Source of the DNA: an uncultured Arachnia sp.
GTDB lineage: Bacteria > Actinomycetota > Actinomycetes > Propionibacteriales > Propionibacteriaceae
Direction: 5' to 3'
Assembly (NCBI GenBank): GCA_934636715.1
Contig: CAKUBE010000005.1
Location: forward strand, 37,867-101,866
DNA: 64,000 nucleotides
Under the pieces are notes generated by a model. That model worked only from the letters and a program-made list of their open reading frames with translations. It was not told where the DNA came from and did not search any database. The position numbers and the translations under genes were made by a program. Shown one piece after another: positions 53,898 through 62,304 of this stretch. Position 1 is the stretch's first letter. Each line of letters begins with the position of its first letter.

Positions 53898-54281
53898 ATG
53901 CGCACCGTACTCAACGTCATCTGGGTGGTCCTCGGCGGGTTCTGGCTCGCCCTCGGCTACTTCCTCGCAGGCATCCTCGCCTGCATCCTGATCGTCACCA
54001 TCCCCGTCGGCGTCGCCTCGTTCCGCATGGCGCGCTACGTGCTCTGGCCCTTCGGCAAGACCGTCGAGCCCAAGCCGGGAGCGGGCGCCGGGTCGGCCAT
54101 CATGAACGGCATCTGGTTCGTCATCGCCGGCTGGTGGCTCGCTCTCGCGCACATCGCCACGGCGATCGCCCAGTCGCTCACGATCATCGGCCTCGCCAAC
54201 GCCTGGGTGAGCCTCAAGATGATCCCCGTGACCTGCTTCCCGTTCGGCAAGCGGATCGTCGACAGCGGCGGCATCTTCTGA
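53898..54281 (+). CDS. YccF domain inner membrane protein
   Basis: A 127-residue membrane protein from ATG 53898 with AAGGGAGAAG upstream. Two YccF repeats are visible: NVIWVVLGGFWLALGYFLAG and NGIWFVIAGWWLALAHIATA, each followed by a second hydrophobic segment and a WPFGK/FPFGK motif. Four membrane segments. The function of this family is not established. Confidence 0.9.
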   Translation: MRTVLNVIWVVLGGFWLALGYFLAGILACILIVTIPVGVASFRMARYVLWPFGKTVEPKPGAGAGSAIMNGIWFVIAGWWLALAHIATAIAQSLTIIGLANAWVSLKMIPVTCFPFGKRIVDSGGIF

Positions 54282-54288
54282 CCCTTCC

Positions 54289-54344
54289 CGCTGGTTGAGC
54301 CGACGCGTGAGCGCTAGCGAACCGTCGTGTCGAAACCAATGAAC
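54289..54344 (+). repeat. Dispersed hairpin repeat, copy 3
   Basis: CGCTGGTTGAGCCG start and GTGTCGAAACCAATGAAC end, with GACG/CGTC as the outer stem and AGCGCTAGCG inside. It overlaps the last 31 bases of the minus-strand NRDE gene and supplies its TAG stop. Confidence 0.75.
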
Positions 54345-55042
54345 TGGCCCAATGAACTTTCCCAACTACCCGGCTCGTCCAGCGTCGCCATTCGGGTGCT
54401 GACGCCCGCTGCGCCGACGCTCGCGACGCAGACCAGCAGGGAGAGCGTCGGGAAGCCGTGCGGGCGGTTGTCGCGGATGATGGCCCGGTCGTCGCGGGGA
54501 TCGACGGCGTGAGCCGTCTCGGCCAGCGCTCGGAGCCAGCCCTCCCACCAGTGCTCTCCCGTCGTCGGCGCCGCGGCGAACAGCTCCCGCCACGCCGCGA
54601 CCCGCGCCGTCGTCGGGGCGTCGATGTCTTCGTGCGCGATCATGTGCGTTCCGGGCTCCATTTCGGTGATCCGGGGGCGGCCGCCCTCCCAGGAGGTGAC
54701 GCGCGCGCCGTCGGCCCACGCCTCGACGAGGTTGAATCCCAGCGTGGTGAGCGGATCGGGGAGTGGGGCGCCGGTCACCGAGCCGAGCACGAGCCCGCCG
54801 CGCGACGTGGGCACGGGCACGTCGGCCCCGCCGGCGCGGTTGAGCAGCACCGCCACCCGGTCGTCGGTGTGGGCGAGCCATGCGCCGCCCGCGAGGATGT
54901 CCTGGATGCCGGACACGCCCGGGTGCTGCGGCCACCAGGCCCCGAGCGGGCGCCATGGGCGGTGCGGATCCTCGTCGCGCACGGCCAGCAGCCGGACGTC
55001 GCCGGACCCGGGCTCGGGGACGCGAATCACCACGGTGCACAT
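54314..55042 (-). CDS. NRDE family protein (TANGO2-like)
   Basis: A 242-residue protein starting MCTVVIRVPEP; the N-terminal Met-Cys is typical of the NRDE/TANGO2 family, in which the Cys could act as an Ntn-type nucleophile. The family Asn-Arg-Asp-Glu motif appears as AVRDEDPHRPW, and AWLAHTDDRVAVLLNR follows. Human TANGO2 is linked to lipid and haem handling, but bacterial function is unknown. The last residues (GFDTTVR) are encoded by a dispersed repeat. Confidence 0.8.
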   Translation of the reverse strand: MCTVVIRVPEPGSGDVRLLAVRDEDPHRPWRPLGAWWPQHPGVSGIQDILAGGAWLAHTDDRVAVLLNRAGGADVPVPTSRGGLVLGSVTGAPLPDPLTTLGFNLVEAWADGARVTSWEGGRPRITEMEPGTHMIAHEDIDAPTTARVAAWRELFAAAPTTGEHWWEGWLRALAETAHAVDPRDDRAIIRDNRPHGFPTLSLLVCVASVGAAGVSTRMATLDEPGSWESSLGQFIGFDTTVR

Positions 55043-55074
55043 GACGGGCAGCGTACCCGGGCAGAATCAGTCCC

Positions 55075-56298
55075 ATGTTCATCGTCGTAGGCGTCACCGG
55101 CGGCATCGCCGCATACAAGACCGTTCACCTCGTCCGCCTGTTCATCGGCGAGGGGCACGACGTGCATGTCGTGCCCACCGACGACGCGCTGCGGTTCGTC
55201 GGCCTGCCGACCTGGGAGGCCATCAGTCGTAATCCCGTCACGACCTCGGTGCACGACGACGTCGCCCGCGTGCGGCATGTGGCGCTCGGTCAGCAGGCCG
55301 ACCTCGTGGTGGTCGCCCCCGCGACCGCCCACACGCTCGCCTCGATGGCCGCGGGGCTGGCGTCGAACCTGCTGGGCACCACCCTGCTCGCCACCCGCGC
55401 GCCCGTGCTCGTCGCGCCGGCGATGCACACCGAGATGTGGCACCATCCCGCGACCGTTGCGAACATGGCGACGCTGCGTTCCCGGGGCGTCCATGTCGTG
55501 GGGCCGTCCGACGGCCCGCTCACCGGAGGCGACACCGGCCCGGGGCGGATGAGCGAGCCGGAGGAGATCCACGCGGCGGCGACGGCGCTGCTGGCCCGCG
55601 ACCGGGACCTCGCGGGGCTGACCATCGCGATCTCCGCGGGAGGCACCCGCGAGCCCATCGATCCCGTCCGCTACCTCGGCAACCGCTCCAGCGGGCGGCA
55701 GGGCGTCGCGCTCGCCCGGGCGGCCGCGGATCGCGGGGCGACGGTGCTGCTGGCAGCCGCGAACATCGAGCAGGCCGTCCTCGCCGAGGCGGGCGAGGTG
55801 GAGACCGCGACGGCGGGATCCGCGGCGGAGTTGGAGGAGGTCATGCGCGGGTTCGCCGAACGGGCCGACGTCGTCGTCATGGCCGCGGCCGTGGCCGACT
55901 TCCGCGTCGCCGACGTCTCGCAGGGGAAGCTCACGAAGGAGGACGGCGGCATCCCGACGCTGTCGCTCGTCGAAAACGCCGACATCCTCAAGGGCCTCGC
56001 CGCGCACCGTCGAGAGGGCCAGACCGTCGTCGGGTTCGCCGCCGAGACGGGCACCGGCGACGAGCTGCTGGAGCGCGGGCGCAGGAAGCGCCGTCGCAAG
56101 GGAGTCGACCTGCTCGCGGTCAACGAGGTCGGCTGGACCAAGGGCTTCGAGGCCGCCGACAATCGTCTCCTCGTGCTGGACGCGACCGACGAGGTGGTCG
56201 CCGACGTCGCTGGCTCCAAGCGCGAGGTCGCCGACGCCCTCCTCGACGCGGTGATGGTCTCTCGCTCGTTGAGCGCTGGTGAGGGCTCCGCCCGTTGA
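55075..56298 (+). CDS. coaBC: Bifunctional CoaBC (phosphopantothenoylcysteine decarboxylase/synthetase)
   Basis: A 407-residue enzyme of coenzyme A synthesis. The N-terminal flavoprotein CoaC domain has VGVTGGIAAYKTVHLV and the PAMHTEMWHHPAT substrate motif; the C-terminal CoaB domain has ISAGGTREPIDPVRYLGNRS and AAAVADFRVADVS with TKEDGGIPTLSLVENADIL. It makes 4'-phosphopantetheine from phosphopantothenate and cysteine. The last dozen residues (RSLSAGEGSAR) are encoded by a short tandem repeat that also supplies the stop. Confidence 0.96.
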   Translation: MFIVVGVTGGIAAYKTVHLVRLFIGEGHDVHVVPTDDALRFVGLPTWEAISRNPVTTSVHDDVARVRHVALGQQADLVVVAPATAHTLASMAAGLASNLLGTTLLATRAPVLVAPAMHTEMWHHPATVANMATLRSRGVHVVGPSDGPLTGGDTGPGRMSEPEEIHAAATALLARDRDLAGLTIAISAGGTREPIDPVRYLGNRSSGRQGVALARAAADRGATVLLAAANIEQAVLAEAGEVETATAGSAAELEEVMRGFAERADVVVMAAAVADFRVADVSQGKLTKEDGGIPTLSLVENADILKGLAAHRREGQTVVGFAAETGTGDELLERGRRKRRRKGVDLLAVNEVGWTKGFEAADNRLLVLDATDEVVADVAGSKREVADALLDAVMVSRSLSAGEGSAR

Positions 56299-56339
56299 GC
56301 GCTGTGAGGATTCCGCTCGTTGAGGGTTGGTGAGGATTC
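56263..56339 (+). repeat. Tandem 25-26-bp repeat at the 3' end of coaBC
   Basis: Three units starting CGCTCGTTGAG or CGCCCGTTGAG and ending in GGTGAGG-GCTC/ATTC lie at 56263, 56289 and 56314. The coaBC stop codon is in the second unit. They lead into a full dispersed hairpin repeat at 56340, of which they look like amplified left ends. Confidence 0.65.
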
Positions 56340-56392
56340 CGCTCGTTGAGCCGACGCGTGAGCGCCAGCGAACCGTCGTGTCGAAACGAATG
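56340..56392 (+). repeat. Dispersed hairpin repeat, copy 4
   Basis: CGCTCGTTGAGCCGACGCGTG start and GTGTCGAAACGAATGG end; the inside differs from copy 3 at only one base (GCGCCAGCG against GCGCTAGCG). It lies between the converging coaBC and EF-G2 genes. Confidence 0.75.
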
Positions 56393-56397
56393 GACCC

Positions 56398-58479
56398 TTA
56401 CGAAGCCGGCCAGGCTTCCCGTGGCATCGACTCGTAGCCGTGGAACTCGCGCGTGAACGAGCCGCTGCCCTGGGCGATGCCGCGCAGGTCGATGGGGTAG
56501 CTCACCAGTTCCAGTTGCGGCACCAGCGCCTCGACCGACGCGTTGCCGGCGCCGTCCATGTCGCTGCCGAGCACCTGCGCGCGGCGCGACCCGAGGTCGG
56601 TGAGGATCGCGCCCAAGTACTGGTCGGCGACGGTGACCCGCACCTTGTCGAGCGGCTCGAGCAGCCCGACGGCGCCCGCTGAGGCCGCGTCGCGCAGCGC
56701 CAGTTGCCCCGCGACCTGGAAGGCCATGTCCGAGGAGTCCACCGAGTGCGCCTTGCCGTCATACAGCGTGACGCGCACGTCGACCATCGGGACCCCGAAC
56801 GTCGTGCCCGCGGCCAACTGCTGGTGCAGGCCCTTCTCGACCGATCCGATGTAGGCACGCGGCACGGCGCCGCCGACGACCTTGTCCACGAACTCGAAGC
56901 CGGCGCCACGGGGCAGCGGCTCGACCTGGATGTTGCACACGGCGTACTGGCCGTGCCCGCCGGACTGCTTCACGTTGCGGCCGAGGCCCTTCGCGCCGGA
57001 CAGGAACGTCTCCCGGAGGGCGACGCGGACGGGCTCCTCGGTGATCTTCAGCCCGAACCGGTCCGCGAGCCGCGCGAGGACGAGGTCCTTCTGCGCCTGG
57101 CCCATGACCCACAGGATCTGCTGCTCGGTCTCCGCGTTGCGGTCCAGTCGCACGGTGGTGTCCTCGACCGAGATCCGGTGCAGCGCGCCGGTCAGCTTGT
57201 CCTCGTCGCCGCGGGTGGTCGCGCGGACGGCGACGGGAAGCAGGGGCCGGGGGAGTTCCCAGGGCTCGACGAGCGCGGGGCGTGACGGCGCCGACAACGT
57301 GTCCCCGGTCTCGGCCTTCGTGAGGCGGGTGACGAGCACGATCTCGCCGGCGATCGCGGTCGCCAACGGCGCGAACTCCAGCCCCGACGGCGCCGACAGC
57401 GGGCCGACCCGCTCCTCGTCGTCGTGGTCCGGGTGCAGCGGGTCGGGATCGCCGCCGTACAGCTCGCGATGGCCTGAGATGTGGACGACGTCGTCGCCCT
57501 TGAGGGTCCCGGAGAAGATGCGCACCAGCGAGGTGCGGCCCGAGAAGTTGTCCGAGGTCGTGCGGATCACCTGAGCGACGAGCGGGCCGTCAGGGTCGCA
57601 GGTGGTGTCCGGCAGCGTCGCGCCGTTCGGCGTCGTCACCGACGGCGTGGGGTGCAGCGTCGGGGCGGGGAAGCCGCGCTCGATCCAGCGCAGGAGCTCC
57701 TCGGTGCCCTTGTCGGACGTGGTGTGGGCAGGGAGCACGGGGAAGAAGCGGGCGCCGATCACTGCGCGCAGCAGCGACTCGTGCGCCTCCTCGACGACGA
57801 TCTCCTCGCCCTCCAGGTAGCGCTCCATGAGGTCGTCGTCGGCGACCTCGGTGATGATCGCCTCGAGCAGCGGCGCGCGGCGCTCCTCGATGAGGGCGAG
57901 TTCCTCGGGCGTGGAGTCGCGGGAGACGCGGACGCCGGAGGAGTAGTCGTGCGCGCGCTTGTTCAGCAGCGAGAGGTTGCCGACGTTCGCGCCGTCGATC
58001 GTGAGCGGGACGAGCGCCGGGATGACGCCGTCGCCGAACGCGTCGACGCACGCCTCGACCATGTCGTCGAACGTGGCCCGGCCCTGGTCGAGTTTCGTGA
58101 TCGCGATGATGCGCGGCATCGCGACCTGGGCGCATTCGCGCCAGAGCGCGATGGTGGTGGGGTCGATCTCGTCGCCGGCAGGCACCACGAACACGGCGGC
58201 GTCGGCGGCGCGCAGCCCGGCCCGCAACTCGCCGACGAAGTCCGGGTGGCCCGGCGCGTCGAGAAGGTTGATCTGGACGTCGTTGGCCGGAATGGAAGCC
58301 AGCGTGAGGGAGGCTCCGCGTTCCGGGGTGTCCTTCTCGCCGCGATATCCGTCGACCCGGGCGCGCAGGAGATGTTCGAAGAGGGTCGTCTTCCCCGAGC
58401 CGCTCGCGCCCACCAGCACGACGTTGCGCACGTCGTCCGGGGACGAGATGGCGATGGGGGTACTCGTCTTTGAGGCCAT
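56398..58479 (-). CDS. Elongation factor G-like protein EF-G2
   Basis: A 693-residue translational GTPase of the actinobacterial EF-G2 type. G1 is [17 protein letters not shown]3 [14 protein letters not shown] and G4 [10 protein letters not shown] (Thr-Lys-Leu-Asp in place of Asn-Lys-x-Asp). Domains II-V follow with EF-G fold ([40 protein letters not shown]). Relatives of fusA2 in mycobacteria lack normal translocase activity and their role is unclear. The G4 Asn-to-Thr change is typical of the subfamily. Probably a leaderless message. Confidence 0.9.
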   Translation of the reverse strand: MASKTSTPIAISSPDDVRNVVLVGASGSGKTTLFEHLLRARVDGYRGEKDTPERGASLTLASIPANDVQINLLDAPGHPDFVGELRAGLRAADAAVFVVPAGDEIDPTTIALWRECAQVAMPRIIAITKLDQGRATFDDMVEACVDAFGDGVIPALVPLTIDGANVGNLSLLNKRAHDYSSGVRVSRDSTPEELALIEERRAPLLEAIITEVADDDLMERYLEGEEIVVEEAHESLLRAVIGARFFPVLPAHTTSDKGTEELLRWIERGFPAPTLHPTPSVTTPNGATLPDTTCDPDGPLVAQVIRTTSDNFSGRTSLVRIFSGTLKGDDVVHISGHRELYGGDPDPLHPDHDDEERVGPLSAPSGLEFAPLATAIAGEIVLVTRLTKAETGDTLSAPSRPALVEPWELPRPLLPVAVRATTRGDEDKLTGALHRISVEDTTVRLDRNAETEQQILWVMGQAQKDLVLARLADRFGLKITEEPVRVALRETFLSGAKGLGRNVKQSGGHGQYAVCNIQVEPLPRGAGFEFVDKVVGGAVPRAYIGSVEKGLHQQLAAGTTFGVPMVDVRVTLYDGKAHSVDSSDMAFQVAGQLALRDAASAGAVGLLEPLDKVRVTVADQYLGAILTDLGSRRAQVLGSDMDGAGNASVEALVPQLELVSYPIDLRGIAQGSGSFTREFHGYESMPREAWPAS

Positions 58480-58568
58480 GTCCTAACCGTAGTGGTCGAG
58501 ACCGACACTCGGTCGGCGACCCCCTGAAGTTTGTTCCGGTTCGTCTCCCAGGGTATGAGTTTCGATCC

Positions 58569-58612
58569 TTGAGCCGCGCCCGAGGAGCCCAGCGACGCAG
58601 CGCGCGTCGAAA
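58569..58612 (+). repeat. Degenerate dispersed hairpin repeat
   Basis: CTTGAGCCGCGC and GCGCGCGTCGAAA keep the outer frame of the dispersed repeat, but the usual GCGCGAAGCGC centre is replaced. It lies upstream of the rplM promoter. Confidence 0.35.
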
Positions 58613-58620
58613 GGCGCGAT

Positions 58621-58650
58621 TTGGCGACGGGTGCCGTCGCGTCCTAAGCT
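58621..58650 (+). promoter_or_regulatory. rplM-rpsI promoter
   Basis: TTGGCG, 18 bases, TAAGCT (TANNNT type). A leader of about 95 bases follows; it contains ACCAATTGGT (58682-58691), a perfect 10-bp palindrome. Confidence 0.55.
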
Positions 58651-58749
58651 AGGTAGCTGTTGCGCGCCGTGTGGCCTGTGTGACCAATTGGTCGACGCCG
58701 CGGGCGCAGCACCTAAAAGTTCGCTGTGAATGGAAGTTGGTCTGCCTCC

Positions 58750-59193
58750 GTGTCTACGTACACTCCGAAGCCAGGCGAAATCGCCCGGAACTGGCATGTG
58801 ATCGATGCCGAGGACATCGTCCTCGGCCGTCTCGCCGTGGCCGCTGCGACCCTGCTCCGGGGCAAGCACAAGGCCACCTTCGCCCCTCATGTCGACGGCG
58901 GTGACTTCGTCGTCGTCGTCAACGCCTCGAAGGTCGCTCTGACGGGCAACAAGCGCTCCGACTCGATGCGGTACTCGCACTCGGGTCGCCCGGGCGGTCT
59001 GAAGTCGATCGCCATCGGCGACCTGCTCGAGAAGGATCCCCGCAAGGCCGTCGAGCGCGCCGTGTGGGGCATGCTGCCGAAGAACAAGCTGAGCCGCCAG
59101 CTGATCGGCAAGCTCAAGGTCTACGCCGGCCCCGAGCACCCGCATGCCGCCCAGCAGCCGCAGCCCTACGAGATCACCCAGATCGCCCAGTGA
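58750..59193 (+). CDS. rplM: 50S ribosomal protein L13
   Basis: A 147-residue L13 from GTG 58750 ([20 protein letters not shown]); an upstream ATG at 58726 would add eight residues outside the family. [20 protein letters not shown] and [20 protein letters not shown] are diagnostic. L13 is an early 50S assembly protein. Co-transcribed with rpsI as in nearly all bacteria. Confidence 0.97.
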   Translation: MSTYTPKPGEIARNWHVIDAEDIVLGRLAVAAATLLRGKHKATFAPHVDGGDFVVVVNASKVALTGNKRSDSMRYSHSGRPGGLKSIAIGDLLEKDPRKAVERAVWGMLPKNKLSRQLIGKLKVYAGPEHPHAAQQPQPYEITQIAQ

Positions 59194-59204
59194 GTGAGAA
59201 CCAG

Positions 59205-59726
59205 ATGACTGACGTCGTGACCGAAGAGACCGTCGAGGAGATCACCCCCTTCATCGACGACCAGAACCGCGAGATCGCGTACCGCTCGGACGCGAACCCG
59301 GCCGCCGCCGCAGGCGCCGACGTTCGCCCGGCGGTCGTGGCCCCCGGCGCCGCGACCGGCCGCCGCAAGGAGGCCGTCGCCCGCGTTCGGATCGTCCCCG
59401 GCTCCGGCCAGTGGACCATCAACGGCCGCACCCTCGAGGACTACTTCCCGAACAAGATCCACCAGCAGCACGTCAACGAGCCCTTCGGCGTCGCGGGCGT
59501 TGTCGGCTCCTACGACGTGATCGCCCGCATCCACGGCGGCGGCAGCTCCGGCCAGGCCGGCGCCCTGCGCCTGGGTGTCGCCCGCTGCCTCAACGCCGTC
59601 GATGCCGAGGCCTCGCGCCCCGCGCTGAAGAAGGCCGGCATGCTGACCCGCGACGCCCGCATCATCGAGCGCAAGAAGGCCGGCCTCAAGAAGGCCCGCA
59701 AGGCCCCGCAGTACAGCAAGCGCTGA
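59205..59726 (+). CDS. rpsI: 30S ribosomal protein S9
   Basis: A 173-residue S9 from ATG 59205; a GTG at 59190 overlapping the rplM stop (GTGA) would add five residues and is equally plausible. [20 protein letters not shown] begins the conserved domain and [18 protein letters not shown] is the C-terminal tail that reaches the P-site tRNA. The acidic N-terminal extension of about 55 residues is actinobacterial. Confidence 0.97.
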   Translation: MTDVVTEETVEEITPFIDDQNREIAYRSDANPAAAAGADVRPAVVAPGAATGRRKEAVARVRIVPGSGQWTINGRTLEDYFPNKIHQQHVNEPFGVAGVVGSYDVIARIHGGGSSGQAGALRLGVARCLNAVDAEASRPALKKAGMLTRDARIIERKKAGLKKARKAPQYSKR

Positions 59727-59739
59727 TCTGGTCCCGCCG

Positions 59740-59771
59740 AACGCCCGCCCCTCACCTGGGGCGGGCGTTCT
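59740..59771 (+). terminator. Terminator after rpsI
   Basis: GAACGCCCGCCCC pairs perfectly with GGGGCGGGCGTTC (13 bp) around TCACCT, followed by TGCTTT. Confidence 0.8.
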
Positions 59772-59787
59772 GCTTTGGTCGGTTCCG

Positions 59788-59901
59788 ACCGGCGAACGAG
59801 GGGGTCGCTCCCGCCCTCCTCGGATTCCCTCTGCGGCACGCCGCAGAGGGAATTCTCGCAACGCCCACCCACCTGCTCGCGACCCCCTCGTCCGCCGGTC
59901 T
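59788..59901. repeat. Nested inverted-repeat element before glmM
   Basis: Outer arms of 22 bp (59788-59809 with 59880-59901) match with one mismatch. Inside is a perfect 14-bp hairpin, ATTCCCTCTGCGGC-AC-GCCGCAGAGGGAAT (59825-59854). The 114-bp element lies between the rpsI terminator and glmM; no gene is seen in this stretch. Confidence 0.65.
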
Positions 59902-59952
59902 CGTGCGATCAGCGCCAGTCGCGCAACCCGGCTGAGCGGTAGGGTGTCCGGC

Positions 59953-61305
59953 GTGACTCGACTTTTTGGAACCGATGGTGTGCGCGGCGTCGCGAATACG
60001 GACCTGACCGCGGAGCTCGCGCTCGACCTCTCGGTCGCCGCGGCTCACATCCTGGGAGAGGCGGGCGCGTTCGACGGCCGCCGACCTCTCGCCGTGGTGG
60101 GGCGCGACCCCCGCGCCAGCGGCGAGTTCCTCGAGGCGGCCGTGGTCGCCGGGCTCGCCTCGGCTGGCGTGGACGTCGTCCGTCTCGGCGTGGTGCCGAC
60201 GCCGGCGGTCGCGTTCCTCGTGGGCGACATGGAGGCGGACCTCGGAGTGATGATCTCCGCGTCGCACAATCCCATGCCGGACAACGGCATCAAATTCTTC
60301 TCGAAGGGCGGCGTCAAGCTCGACGACTACCTCGAGGACGCCATCGAGGCGCGCATGGGCGAGCACTGGAATCGCCCGACGGGCGCCGCGGTCGGCCGGA
60401 TCCGCACGGATCTCGGCGCCATCGAGGCGTACGTGGCGCATCTGGTGGGGTCGCTCGGGGCTGCGGGCTCGTTGGAGGGGCTGAAGGTCGTGATCGACGC
60501 CGCGAACGGCGCGGCGTCGACGTCCGCTTTGGAGGCGTTCGCGGCGCAGGGCGCGCAGGTCGTGCCGATCCACGCGGAGCCGGACGGCATCAACATCAAC
60601 GACGGCTGCGGCTCCACCCACATGGGCGACCTGATGGCCCGCGTCGTTACGGAGGGCGCGGACCTGGGCATCGCCCTCGACGGCGACGCGGACCGCTGCC
60701 TCGCCGTCGATCACGAGGGCAACCTCGTCGATGGAGACCAGATCCTCGCGATCCTCGCGATCGCACTGAAGGAGGATCATCGCCTGTTCTCCGACACGCT
60801 CGTGGCGACGGTGATGAGCAACCTGGGTCTCACCAACGCGATGCGCGCACACGGCATCCGCGTCGACCACACGAAGGTCGGTGACCGGTACGTGCTCGAG
60901 TCGATGAACGCCAACGGTTTCGCGCTCGGCGGCGAGCAGTCCGGCCACGTGATCATCTCCGAGTTCGCGAACACCGGCGACGGTACGCTGACCGGCCTTC
61001 ACCTCGCAGCCCGCATGATCGCCACCGGCAAGACGATGAAGGAGCTCGCGTCCGTGATGACGATCCTGCCGCAGGTGATGATCAACGTGCGCGGCGTCGA
61101 CAAGCTGCGCGCGGGCATCGATACGGAGGTGCAGGCCGCGGTGTCGTCGGTGGCGCGACAGCTCGGCGACAACGGGCGGGTCCTGTTGCGCCCGTCGGGC
61201 ACCGAGCCCGTCGTCCGCGTCATGGTCGAGGCGCCCACCGACGACGAGGCGAAGGCCCACGCGGAGTTCCTGGCGGAAAAGGTGAAGTCGCGGCTGTCGC
61301 TGTGA
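59953..61305 (+). CDS. glmM: Phosphoglucosamine mutase
   Basis: A 450-residue GlmM converting glucosamine-6-phosphate to glucosamine-1-phosphate for peptidoglycan. GTG 59953 gives the family start [20 protein letters not shown] 59944 would add three residues. The phospho-serine loop is [17 protein letters not shown], the metal loop [11 protein letters not shown], and the phosphate-binding [15 protein letters not shown]. It commonly follows rplM-rpsI in actinobacteria. Confidence 0.97.
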   Translation: MTRLFGTDGVRGVANTDLTAELALDLSVAAAHILGEAGAFDGRRPLAVVGRDPRASGEFLEAAVVAGLASAGVDVVRLGVVPTPAVAFLVGDMEADLGVMISASHNPMPDNGIKFFSKGGVKLDDYLEDAIEARMGEHWNRPTGAAVGRIRTDLGAIEAYVAHLVGSLGAAGSLEGLKVVIDAANGAASTSALEAFAAQGAQVVPIHAEPDGININDGCGSTHMGDLMARVVTEGADLGIALDGDADRCLAVDHEGNLVDGDQILAILAIALKEDHRLFSDTLVATVMSNLGLTNAMRAHGIRVDHTKVGDRYVLESMNANGFALGGEQSGHVIISEFANTGDGTLTGLHLAARMIATGKTMKELASVMTILPQVMINVRGVDKLRAGIDTEVQAAVSSVARQLGDNGRVLLRPSGTEPVVRVMVEAPTDDEAKAHAEFLAEKVKSRLSL

Positions 61306-61346
61306 GGAACGCAACGCTAGGGTTTCCGCAGACCAACCCGACATCC

Positions 61347-61541
61347 CGCTGGTTGAGCCGGACCGTCGCGCGAAGCGCCGGGCTCGCGTCGAAACCGACG
61401 GACCGTCACTCCTACCGCTGGTTGAGCCGGACCCACGCGCGAAGCGCCGGGTCCGTGTCGAAACCGACGGACCGTTACCTCTCCCGCTGGTTGAGCCGGA
61501 CCCACGCGCGAAGCGCCGGGTCCGTGTCGAAACCAATGAAC
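61347..61541 (+). repeat. Three tandem copies of the dispersed hairpin repeat
   Basis: Units start at 61347, 61416 and 61485, a 69-base period. Each starts CGCTGGTTGAGCCGGACC and ends TCGAAACC-GACGGA or TCGAAACCAATGAAC. Copies 2 and 3 have a hairpin GGACCC-AC-GCGC-GAA-GCGC-C-GGGTCC. The array fills the gap between glmM and the zinc-ribbon gene. Confidence 0.8.
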
Positions 61542-61562
61542 CCTTCCCAGTAAGGATCCCCG

Positions 61563-62303
61563 ATGCTCGCTGACCCCGTCGACCAACGCCGACTGCTCAC
61601 CCTCGCTGACCTCGACTCGGAGCTGGCCCGGGTGCAGCACACGGCCCGGACGCTGCCGCAGCACGCGGCGATCGCGGAGTTGATGGCCAACCGCCAGGCC
61701 GCTGCCGACGAGCTGATCGCGTCGAACACCGAAGTCGAGGACCTCGAGGAGGCGGTGCGGAAGGCCGAGGCGGATCTGGCGCCGGTGCGCGGCCGACTCG
61801 AGCGGGAGAAGCAGCGGATCGCCGACGGGTCGGTCGCCGACGCGAAGATCCTGCGCTCGCTCACCGAGGAGGTCGAGCACGTGCAGCGCCGCATCGCCGA
61901 ACTCGAGGACGTCGAACTCGAGCTGATGGGACAACTGGAGGATGCGACCGACCGGCGCGACAAGGTTGCGGCGGCCAAGGAGCAGATCGAGGTCAGGCTT
62001 CGGGCGGAGGTGGCAGCGCGCGACGAAGCGGTCGCGGCGTTGCGCCAGGAGGCGGCGGACCTTTCCGCGACCCGCGGTCCGATCGTCTCGTTGATCCCGA
62101 AGGACCTGGGCGCGCTCTACGAGAAGCTCCGAGCCAACACCGGCCTCGGGGCGGCGCTGCTGCGCGCGGGGCGCTGCGGCGGATGCCAGCTCGAAGCCAC
62201 CCTCGCGGACCTCGACGCCTACCGGCGCGCACCCGCCAACCAGGTCCTGCGCTGCGTCGAGTGCGACCGCATCCTGGTGCGGACCCCGGAGTCGGGGCTC
62301 TGA
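61563..62303 (+). CDS. Coiled-coil protein with C4 zinc ribbon
   Basis: A 246-residue protein. Residues of about 10-180 form long coiled coils (LEEAVRKAEADLAPVRGRLE, EEVEHVQRRIAELEDVEL). The C-terminus has a zinc ribbon with GRCGGCQL and LRCVECDRIL, four cysteines. It matches the CT398/FlgZ-like zinc-ribbon family widespread in actinobacteria, thought to bind nucleic acids or act as a chaperone-like partner; role unproven. One base separates it from the RNB nuclease gene, so they are co-transcribed. Confidence 0.88.
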   Translation: MLADPVDQRRLLTLADLDSELARVQHTARTLPQHAAIAELMANRQAAADELIASNTEVEDLEEAVRKAEADLAPVRGRLEREKQRIADGSVADAKILRSLTEEVEHVQRRIAELEDVELELMGQLEDATDRRDKVAAAKEQIEVRLRAEVAARDEAVAALRQEAADLSATRGPIVSLIPKDLGALYEKLRANTGLGAALLRAGRCGGCQLEATLADLDAYRRAPANQVLRCVECDRILVRTPESGL

Positions 62304-62304
62304 C

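Noticed and set aside
61347..61541. Possible CRISPR array
   Set aside because: Units are 56-60 bases long, separated by only about ten bases, and the same repeat occurs singly elsewhere; there are no unique spacers or cas genes.
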